Below, piece after piece: positions 1-6,433 of a DNA stretch of 46,044 bases (its first letter is position 1; every line of letters begins with the position of its first letter). The position numbers were made by a program, and so were the translations under genes. Location of the stretch: assembly GCA_900550865.1 (NCBI GenBank), contig URTM01000020.1:1-46044 (forward strand). The letters run 5' to 3'. The notes under the pieces are model-generated. The model was given only the letters and a program-made list of their open reading frames with translations, was not told the origin of the DNA and did not search any database. This stretch comes from an uncultured Dorea sp. GTDB lineage: Bacteria; Bacillota; Clostridia; Lachnospirales; Lachnospiraceae.

Positions 1-155
1 TAAAATCAGTTGACGTAATGGTTAAAGGACCAGGTTCAGGTAGAGAAGCAGCAATTCGTGCCCTGCAGGCATGCGGAATCGATGTAACAAGCATCAGAGA
101 CGTTACACCAGTACCACACAATGGTTGCCGTCCACCAAAACGCAGAAGAGTCTAG
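1..155 (+). CDS. rpsK: 30S ribosomal protein S11, C-terminal part
   Basis: This is the 3' end of rpsK, cut by the left edge of the window. The reading frame beginning at base 3 gives the conserved S11 tail, including GPGSGREAAIRAL, then ITSIRDVTPVPHNG-type residues (here VTSIRDVTPVPHNG) and the basic end CRPPKRRRV, before a TAG stop. S11 sits on the platform of the 30S subunit near the mRNA exit region and contacts 16S rRNA. The gene order S11-S4-RpoA-L17 is the classic end of the bacterial alpha operon, which supports the call. Only about 50 residues are visible, so nothing can be said about the start. Confidence 0.97.
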   Translation, partial: KSVDVMVKGPGSGREAAIRALQACGIDVTSIRDVTPVPHNGCRPPKRRRV

Positions 156-221
156 TACTATTATTATTCACTACGTTAACGGATTGTATGTGTCCGAATT
201 ATATAGGAGGAAAACAAAAAC

Positions 222-815
222 ATGGCAGTAAATAGAGTTCCGGTTCTTAAAAGATGCAGATCCCTTGGAATGGATCCAGTATATTTAGGAATTGATAAAA
301 AGTCTAACAGACAGTTAAAAAGAGCGAATAGAAAAATGAGCGAGTATGGTCTCCAGTTACGTGAGAAACAGAAAGCTAAATTCATCTACGGTGTATTAGA
401 GAAACCTTTCCTGAACTACTTCAAGAAAGCATCTAAGATGAATGGTATGACAGGTGAAAACCTGATGGTACTCTTAGAGTCAAGACTTGACAATGTTGTA
501 TTCCGTCTTGGACTTGCCAGAACAAGACGTGAAGCAAGACAGATCGTTGACCACAAGCACGTACTTGTAAACGGAAAACAGATCAACATCCCTTCATACC
601 TTGTAAAGGCTGGAGATGTTGTAGAAATCAAAGAAGCTAAGAAGAGCTCACCAAGATACAAAGAGATCGTTGAGGTTACAGGCGGACGTCTGGTTCCAGA
701 ATGGTTAGAAGCTGATCAGGAGAACCTGAAAGGAACTGTAAAAGAACTTCCAAAACGTGAAGCAATCGATGTTCCTGTAGATGAGATGTTAATCGTCGAG
801 TTATATTCTAAATAA
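222..815 (+). CDS. rpsD: 30S ribosomal protein S4
   Basis: S4 is a primary 16S rRNA-binding protein that nucleates assembly of the 30S body and helps set decoding accuracy. In many bacteria it also represses its own operon. The 197-residue product has the usual S4 length. It has an N-terminal domain beginning near VPVLKRCRSLGMDP and a C-terminal S4 RNA-binding fold around residues 87-150, with LESRLDNVVFRLGLA and REARQIVDHKHVLVNG. Only one cysteine is seen in the N-terminal region, so this is the zinc-free form. A perfect AGGAGG (205-210) lies 11 bases before the ATG. It follows rpsK and precedes rpoA in the same operon. Confidence 0.98.
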   Translation: MAVNRVPVLKRCRSLGMDPVYLGIDKKSNRQLKRANRKMSEYGLQLREKQKAKFIYGVLEKPFLNYFKKASKMNGMTGENLMVLLESRLDNVVFRLGLARTRREARQIVDHKHVLVNGKQINIPSYLVKAGDVVEIKEAKKSSPRYKEIVEVTGGRLVPEWLEADQENLKGTVKELPKREAIDVPVDEMLIVELYSK

Positions 816-844
816 TAAACCGTAACCCACAGGAGGTGGACTTA

Positions 845-1804
845 GTGTTTGATTTTAATAAACCCAATATTGAAATAACTGATATTTCAGATGATAAGAA
901 ATATGGTAGATTCGTTGTAGAACCTCTTGAAAGAGGTTATGGTACAACATTAGGTAATTCTCTTAGAAGAATTATGCTTTCATCTTTACCTGGTTCAGCA
1001 ATCAGTCAGGTTAAGATCGATGGTGTACTTCATGAGTTCAGTTCTATTCCGGGTGTTAAGGAAGATGTCACTGAGATTATCATGAACCTGAAATCTCTGG
1101 CAATCAAAAATACATCTGAATCTGATGAGCCTAAGACAGCTTATATCGAGTTCGAAGGCGAAGGAGTTGTAACAGCAGCTGACATTCAGGTGGATCAGGA
1201 TATTGAAATCATGAATCCGGAAACTGTAATCGCTACATTAAATGGCGGTGCAGACAGCAAATTGTATATGGAACTTACCATTACAAATGGAAGAGGCTAC
1301 GTGAGTGCTGATAAGAATAAGAATGACGAACTGCCAATCGCAGTGATTCCAATTGATTCTATCTACACTCCAGTGGAACGAGTGAACCTTACAGTAGAGA
1401 ATACCCGTGTCGGACAGATTACAGACTTTGATAAACTTACACTGGATGTATATACAAACGGCACACTGCTTCCGGATGAAGCTGTAAGTTTGGCTGCAAA
1501 GGTACTTAGCGAGCATCTGAAACTCTTTATCGACCTTTCAGAAGTAGCACAGGCTGCAGAAGTTATGATCGAAAAAGAAGACGATGAAAAAGAAAAAGTT
1601 CTCGAGATGAGTATTGATGAACTTGAACTTTCTGTTCGTTCATACAACTGTCTGAAGAGAGCTGGTATCAATACAGTTGAAGAACTGACAAACAGAACAC
1701 CGGAAGACATGATGAAAGTACGTAACCTTGGACGTAAGTCTCTGGAAGAAGTACTTGCGAAATTAGATGAGTTAGGCTTAAGCCTCAGTAAAGGTGAAGA
1801 ATAA
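845..1804 (+). CDS. rpoA: DNA-directed RNA polymerase subunit alpha
   Basis: The alpha subunit dimerises to start RNA polymerase assembly, and its C-terminal domain contacts UP elements and activators. The N-terminal domain shows the conserved assembly segment RGYGTTLGNSLRRIMLSSLPG. After an acidic linker (EKEDDEKEKVLEM), the C-terminal domain ends with NCLKRAGINTVEEL and LGRKSLEEV, the helix-hairpin-helix DNA-contact region. The frame is open from a GTG at 836, but the AGGAGG at 831-836 overlaps that codon. The GTG at 845 is 8 bases downstream and gives the usual start MFDFNKPNIEI, so I place the start there (319 residues). It is in the operon with rpsD and rplQ. Confidence 0.97.
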   Translation: MFDFNKPNIEITDISDDKKYGRFVVEPLERGYGTTLGNSLRRIMLSSLPGSAISQVKIDGVLHEFSSIPGVKEDVTEIIMNLKSLAIKNTSESDEPKTAYIEFEGEGVVTAADIQVDQDIEIMNPETVIATLNGGADSKLYMELTITNGRGYVSADKNKNDELPIAVIPIDSIYTPVERVNLTVENTRVGQITDFDKLTLDVYTNGTLLPDEAVSLAAKVLSEHLKLFIDLSEVAQAAEVMIEKEDDEKEKVLEMSIDELELSVRSYNCLKRAGINTVEELTNRTPEDMMKVRNLGRKSLEEVLAKLDELGLSLSKGEE

Positions 1805-1810
1805 TCTGTC

Positions 1811-1860
1811 AGTAAGCCCGAAAGTGCATGGCAGAGCATTTGGCTAGTAAGCCCGAAGAA
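1811..1860 (+). repeat. Short direct repeat in the rpoA-rplQ spacer
   Basis: The 90-base spacer between rpoA and rplQ contains the 12-mer AGTAAGCCCGAA twice, at 1811-1822 and 1849-1860. Each copy is followed a few bases later by GCAT. The repeat unit is 38 bases. It lies within the operon transcript, so it could be an RNA structure or a degraded duplication. No hairpin with strong pairing was obvious. Confidence 0.6.
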
Positions 1861-1894
1861 GCATAACCAAGTGTTATAATGGAGGATATTTAAA

Positions 1895-2431
1895 ATGGCA
1901 AAATATAGAAAACTTGGCAGAACATCAAGCCAGAGAAAAGCATTATTAAGAAACCAGGTAACAGCACTTCTGAACAACGGAAAGATCGTTACAACAGAAG
2001 CTAAGGCTAAAGAGATCCGCAAGATCGCTGAAGGTCTTATCGCATTAGCTGTTAAAGAAAAAGATAACTTCGAAGAAGTTACTGTTAAAGCTAAAGTTGC
2101 CCGCAAAGATAAAGATGGCAAGAGAGTAAAAGAAGTTGTAGATGGTAAGAAAGTTACTGTATATGACGAAGTTGATAAGACAATCAAAAAAGACATGCCA
2201 AGCAGACTGCACGCTCGCCGTCAGATGCTGAAGGTTCTTTATCCTGTAAAGGAAGTTCCAACTGCACAGGCTGGAAAGAAGAAAAATACAAAAGAAGTTG
2301 ATCTCGTAGCTAAATTATTCGATGAGATCGCACCTAAGTATGCAGATCGTAACGGTGGATACACAAGAATCGTTAAGATCGGTCAGCGTAAAGGTGATGC
2401 AGCTATGGAAGTTCTGATTGAACTTGTATAG
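1895..2431 (+). CDS. rplQ: 50S ribosomal protein L17 (long form)
   Basis: L17 lies near the peptide exit tunnel of the 50S subunit. The start (AKYRKLGRTSSQRKALLRN) and end (KYADRNGGYTRIVKIGQRKGDAAMEVLIELV region) match the family closely. The product is 178 residues, against roughly 115-130 for typical bacterial L17. The excess is a lysine-rich, charged insertion of about 45 residues (roughly 51-96, including ARKDKDGKRVKEVVDGKKV) between the first conserved helices and the LHARRQ motif. GGAGG lies about 10 bases before the ATG. A strong terminator follows, so this is the last gene of the alpha operon. Confidence 0.96.
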   Translation: MAKYRKLGRTSSQRKALLRNQVTALLNNGKIVTTEAKAKEIRKIAEGLIALAVKEKDNFEEVTVKAKVARKDKDGKRVKEVVDGKKVTVYDEVDKTIKKDMPSRLHARRQMLKVLYPVKEVPTAQAGKKKNTKEVDLVAKLFDEIAPKYADRNGGYTRIVKIGQRKGDAAMEVLIELV

Positions 2432-2457
2432 TTAGAAGTCAATAAAAGCATTGAAAA

Positions 2458-2486
2458 CCTCACACAATCATGTGTGAGGTTTTTTT
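2458..2486 (+). terminator. Rho-independent terminator of the alpha operon
   Basis: The stem CCTCACACA (2458-2466) pairs perfectly with TGTGTGAGG (2471-2479) around the loop ATCA and is followed directly by seven T residues. It lies 27 bases after the rplQ stop and closes the ribosomal operon. Confidence 0.95.
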
Positions 2487-2546
2487 GCGTAAAGAATACA
2501 GGAAGAGTGCCGGACAGAATTTCTGTAAAAACGGATGTTTAAAGAT

Positions 2547-2676
2547 TTGTTAAAAATCTGACTATAGCGTTAAATTTACTACTATTAACAAATATGATTA
2601 CAAATTATCAAATAAATGATATAATACCGATAGCATATTTAAGTTGAATTGTGAAAAAAACTGATAATTACAATTC
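2547..2676 (+). promoter_or_regulatory. Promoter with Rex-like half-sites for the hydrogenase operon
   Basis: A -10 hexamer TATAAT is at 2620-2625, with a weak -35 TTACAA at 2598-2603 (16-base spacer). Half-sites resembling the clostridial Rex consensus TTGTTAANNNNTTAACAA surround it. There is a perfect left half TTGTTAA at 2547-2553, a perfect right half TTAACAA at 2585-2591, and TTATCAA at 2605-2611 overlapping the promoter. An inverted repeat GAATTGT/ACAATTC spans 2646-2676 just downstream. No single 18-base site is a full match here, so Rex control is weaker as a claim than for adhE. Confidence 0.5.
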
Positions 2677-2725
2677 ATATATACTATAAATTGAAAACAC
2701 ACAGATGGAAGGTAGGGAATAAAGA

Positions 2726-4558
2726 ATGAGCAGACTGGAAATTGCCTCTCCAAAAAGAGCAAAAATCGTAATGGAAGGCCTTTATAAGGATCTGGAAAGA
2801 AGAATCGAATCAAGTCCTCCGGGATTATGTCCTGTAGATATGGCAAGAGCATTTCTCGAGTTATGTCATGCACAGACTTGTGGAAAATGTGTACCTTGCC
2901 GCATTGGATTAGGTCAATTGAACAATTTCATCCGTGAAGTACTGGATGGAAAAGCAACTATGAAGACGTTGGATATTATGGAGCAGACCGCACTTTCAAT
3001 CATGGAATCAGCAGATTGTGCAATCGGATATGAGGCTGCCAATATGGTATACAAAGGACTGATCGGTTATCGTGATGATTACATTGAACATATTCAGAAC
3101 GGAAGATGTACCTGTACCTATAATCAGCCGGTACCATGTGTATCTTTATGTCCTGCACATGTAGATATTCCGGGATATGTTGCTCTGGTGGGCGAAGGAA
3201 GATATGCAGATGCGATCCGTCTGCTGAGAAAGGATAATCCATTCCCGACTACGTGCGGATTTATCTGTGAACATCCATGTGAGGCAAGATGTAGAAGAAA
3301 TATGGTAGATGATTCTATCAATATCCGTGGATTGAAACGTGTTGCTGCAGATTTTGCGGGAGAAGTAGATCCTCCGCAGTGTGCACCGAGTACAGGTAAG
3401 AAGATCGCAATCCTTGGCGGCGGTCCTGGAGGATTAAGTGCAGCATATTACCTCCAGCTGATGGGACATCAGACAACCGTATATGAGATGCTTCCGGAAC
3501 TGGGAGGAATGCTTCGTTATGGAATCCCTAACTACAGACTTCCAAAAGAACGTCTGGATGACGATATCCGTGCTATATTAAAGACAGGAGTTCAGGTAAA
3601 GAACGGGCTGAAGATCGGACAGGATATTACGATTCAGGAATTAAGACAGCAGTATGATGTTGTTCTGATCACAATCGGAGCAAGTACAGATAAGAAATTA
3701 GGATTAGAGAATGAAGACGCTGATGGAATTCTTTCGGCAGTCCAGTTCCTGCGTAATGTAGGAAAGAACCAGATCATGGATCTGACCGGAAAAGAAGTAG
3801 CCGTTATCGGTGGAGGTAACGTATCCATGGATGCAGTACGTACAGCGAAACGTCTGGGTGCAAAGAAGGTAAGTATTGTCTACAGACGAAGAGTTGCTGA
3901 TATGACGGCACTTCCGGGAGAAATCGAAGGAGCGGTTGCAGAAGGAATTGAATTGCAGACATTGAAAGCACCGGCATCCATTGACGTAGATGAGAATCAT
4001 CATGTAAAAGGAATCTATGTAACACCACAGATGGTAAGTTCGATCCGTGACGGAAGAGCAAGTATTAAACCGACAGGAGAAGAAGATATTTACATATCAT
4101 GCGATGTATTAATCGTTGCAATTGGACAGAATATTGAGACACATCATTTCGAACAGGCGGGAATTCCGGTAGAGCGTGGAAAGATTGTGACGAAGAGTAC
4201 CGGTGCATTCGAGAACCTTCCTGGTGTATTTGCAGGAGGAGACTGTGCGAGTGGACCTGCTTCCGTTATCAAAGCAATTGCGGCCGCAAAAGTTGTTGCA
4301 GCCAACATTGATGAATATCTTGGATATCATCATGAAATTTCATGTGATGTTGAGATTCCGGAAGCACATCTGGATGACCGGACACCTTGTGGAAGAGTAA
4401 ATCTGACAGAACGTGAAGCATGTGAAAGAGTCTGCGATTTTGAAGCGGTGGAAAACTGCATGACAGAAAAAGAAGCAAAACAGGAAGCAGGAAGATGCCT
4501 GCGCTGTGATCACTTCGGATATGGTATATTTAAGGGAGGCAGAGAGACATTATGGTAA
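2726..4558 (+). CDS. FAD/NAD(P)-dependent oxidoreductase with NuoF-type Fe-S module (GltD/NfnB-like), hydrogenase partner
   Basis: This 610-residue flavoprotein probably passes electrons between NAD(P)H and the hydrogenase encoded next. Residues 40-100 resemble the iron-sulfur end of NuoF/HydB, with CGKCVPCRIG (Cys52, 55, 58) and Cys98. The FMN/NADH-binding part of NuoF is absent. Residues about 120-210 form the double [4Fe-4S] domain of the GltD/NfnB/dihydropyrimidine dehydrogenase type (CVSLCPAHVDIPGY, CGFICEHPCEARCRR). An FAD Rossmann motif follows near residue 226 (AILGGGPGGLSAA), then a nucleotide-binding fold near 355 (VIGGGNVSMDAV). The arginines after that fold (VYRRR) hint at NADP(H). 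The C-terminus has extra cysteines (GRCLRCDHFG). It overlaps the hydrogenase gene by 7 bases, so the two are co-translated. The domain call is firm; the exact electron route is inferred. Confidence 0.85.
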   Translation: MSRLEIASPKRAKIVMEGLYKDLERRIESSPPGLCPVDMARAFLELCHAQTCGKCVPCRIGLGQLNNFIREVLDGKATMKTLDIMEQTALSIMESADCAIGYEAANMVYKGLIGYRDDYIEHIQNGRCTCTYNQPVPCVSLCPAHVDIPGYVALVGEGRYADAIRLLRKDNPFPTTCGFICEHPCEARCRRNMVDDSINIRGLKRVAADFAGEVDPPQCAPSTGKKIAILGGGPGGLSAAYYLQLMGHQTTVYEMLPELGGMLRYGIPNYRLPKERLDDDIRAILKTGVQVKNGLKIGQDITIQELRQQYDVVLITIGASTDKKLGLENEDADGILSAVQFLRNVGKNQIMDLTGKEVAVIGGGNVSMDAVRTAKRLGAKKVSIVYRRRVADMTALPGEIEGAVAEGIELQTLKAPASIDVDENHHVKGIYVTPQMVSSIRDGRASIKPTGEEDIYISCDVLIVAIGQNIETHHFEQAGIPVERGKIVTKSTGAFENLPGVFAGGDCASGPASVIKAIAAAKVVAANIDEYLGYHHEISCDVEIPEAHLDDRTPCGRVNLTEREACERVCDFEAVENCMTEKEAKQEAGRCLRCDHFGYGIFKGGRETLW

Positions 4559-6288
4559 ATCTTACAATAGACGGAAAAGAGATAACAGTAAAAGAGAATA
4601 CCACGATCATGGAAGCTGCGGCCCAGAACGGGATTCCGATTCCGAAACTTTGTTATTTAAAAGGAATCAATGAAATTGCGGCCTGTCGTGTCTGTGTGGT
4701 AGAGCTGGAGGGAAAAGAGAAACTGATCACATCCTGCAATAATGTGGCAAAAGAAGGTATGGTCATCCATACGAACAGCCCGAAAGTCAGAAGACACAGA
4801 AGAACGACGGTAGAGCTGATCCTTTCACAGCATGACTGTGAATGTGTAACCTGTTCCAGAAGCGGAAACTGCAGTCTGCAGACGGTTGCAAACGATCTGA
4901 ATATTATAGAGATTCCATTTAAGATGGAAATTGAAAGACAGCCATGGAACAAAGAATTCCCATTGATCAGGGATTCGTCCAAGTGTATTAAATGTATGCG
5001 CTGCGTACAGGTCTGTGAAAAAGTGCAGGGACTTGGCGTATGGGATGTAGAAGGAACCGGATCAAGAACTACGATCAATGTGGCTGGCCATAGGACAATA
5101 GAAGAAGCTGACTGCGCATTATGCGGACAGTGTATTACACATTGCCCGGTTGGTGCATTAAGAGCAAGAGATGATACAGAAGATATATGGGATGCAATTG
5201 CAGATCCGGATAAGATTGTAGTTGCACAGGTGGCTCCGGCTGTCAGAACAGCATGGGGCGAGGAATTCGGACTTTCCGATGAAGAAGCCACAGTTGGAAA
5301 GATCCTTGATGCATTGAAGAGAATGGGAGTCGATTATGCATTCGACACCACATTTTCAGCCGACTTGACGATCATGGAAGAGGGGACGGAATTTTTGCAC
5401 AGATTTACTGCAGGGGAATTAAAAGAGCGTCCGATGTTTACTTCCTGTTGTCCGGGATGGCTTAGATTTATCAAATCACAGTATCCGCATCTGGTGAGAC
5501 AGCTTTCAACGGCCAAATCACCGCAGCAGATGTTTGGAGCAGTGATGAAGTCTTACTTTGCAGAGAAGCTTGGGGTATCACCTGAGAAGATCTACACAGT
5601 ATCTGTAATGCCGTGTGTGGCAAAAAAAGGGGAAAAGGAGATGGAACTGTTCTATCAGGAATATGTGGGACATGATATCGATACAGTTATTACGACAAGA
5701 GAACTGACAAAAATGATCAAATCAGCGCATATCAGTCCGGATACACTCGTAGATATTGACAGTGACCGGCCAATGCAGGATGGAACAGGAGCAGGTGTAA
5801 TTTTTGGAGCAACAGGAGGTGTAATGGAGGCAGCTCTCCGTACTGCATACTATCTGCTTAAGAGTGAGAATCCTCCGGAAGATGCATTTAAAGCTGTAAG
5901 AAGTACCGGATTCAATGAGAATGAGGGAATACAGGAGGCAGATTTCCAGATTGACAATGTAACAGTCAGAACAGCTGCAGTCAGCGGCCTGGGCAATGCA
6001 CGGGCACTTCTGGACCGTATTAACAAAGGAGAAGTACATTATGACTTTGTAGAAGTGATGGCTTGTCCTGGAGGATGCGTAGGAGGCGGCGGACAGCCGA
6101 TCCATGACGGAAGAGAGATGGCATATGAAAGAGGCCGTAAGCTCTATCATCTGGATGAGAATGCAAAACGCAGATTTTCACATGAAAATCAGGACGTACG
6201 AAAAATGTATGAAGAATATTTTGTAAAACCGAACTCACCGAAATCACACATGCTGTTACATACAGAGCATAAACTGGAAGGATTTTAA
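4552..6288 (+). CDS. hydA: [FeFe]-hydrogenase catalytic subunit, group A
   Basis: The enzyme interconverts protons and electrons with H2 in the cytoplasm. The 578-residue product has the full modular set. An N-terminal [2Fe-2S] domain uses Cys34, 45, 48 and 62. A His-Cys [4Fe-4S] site has His94, Cys98, 101 and 107. Two ferredoxin-type [4Fe-4S] motifs follow (Cys145/148/151/155 and Cys188/191/194/198). The H-cluster has all three signatures: TSCCPGW (Cys299), MPCVAKKGE (Cys355) and MACPGGCVGGGGQP (Cys505, Cys509). Nothing essential is missing, so it should be active. The HydE/F/G maturases are not in this window. Pairing with a GltD-like partner matches the hydrogenases described as glutamate-synthase-linked (group A2 in common classifications), whose physiological role is unsettled. 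Confidence 0.93.
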   Translation: MVNLTIDGKEITVKENTTIMEAAAQNGIPIPKLCYLKGINEIAACRVCVVELEGKEKLITSCNNVAKEGMVIHTNSPKVRRHRRTTVELILSQHDCECVTCSRSGNCSLQTVANDLNIIEIPFKMEIERQPWNKEFPLIRDSSKCIKCMRCVQVCEKVQGLGVWDVEGTGSRTTINVAGHRTIEEADCALCGQCITHCPVGALRARDDTEDIWDAIADPDKIVVAQVAPAVRTAWGEEFGLSDEEATVGKILDALKRMGVDYAFDTTFSADLTIMEEGTEFLHRFTAGELKERPMFTSCCPGWLRFIKSQYPHLVRQLSTAKSPQQMFGAVMKSYFAEKLGVSPEKIYTVSVMPCVAKKGEKEMELFYQEYVGHDIDTVITTRELTKMIKSAHISPDTLVDIDSDRPMQDGTGAGVIFGATGGVMEAALRTAYYLLKSENPPEDAFKAVRSTGFNENEGIQEADFQIDNVTVRTAAVSGLGNARALLDRINKGEVHYDFVEVMACPGGCVGGGGQPIHDGREMAYERGRKLYHLDENAKRRFSHENQDVRKMYEEYFVKPNSPKSHMLLHTEHKLEGF

Positions 6289-6315
6289 ACATCTGATCAC
6301 AGAGGAAAAAGCTGT

Positions 6316-6389
6316 CTGTTAAAGAATTATCAAATATGTGAAAAAAATATCAAAAAGTTATTGACAAAGAATTAACAAGTGGTTATACT
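6316..6389 (+). promoter_or_regulatory. adhE promoter with three Rex-like operators
   Basis: A near-consensus promoter is present: TTGACA (6361-6366), 17 bases, TATACT (6384-6389). Three 18-base sequences fit the clostridial Rex pattern TTGTTAA-N4-TTAACAA. Box 1, 6316-6333 (CTGTTAAAGAATTATCAA), matches 12 of 14 defined positions. Box 2, 6336-6353 (ATGTGAAAAAAATATCAA), matches 10 of 14. Box 3, 6361-6378 (TTGACAAAGAATTAACAA), matches 12 of 14 and covers the -35 element. Rex repressing adhE when NADH is low is well known in clostridia. The assignment here is by sequence only. Confidence 0.75.
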
Positions 6390-6433
6390 AAGACCATCGA
6401 AAACAAACAAAAACTCACAGGAGGATAATCAAC

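Noticed and set aside
836..844. GTG at 836 as the start of rpoA
   Set aside because: It overlaps the Shine-Dalgarno itself. The GTG at 845 has proper spacing and gives the family's normal N-terminus.
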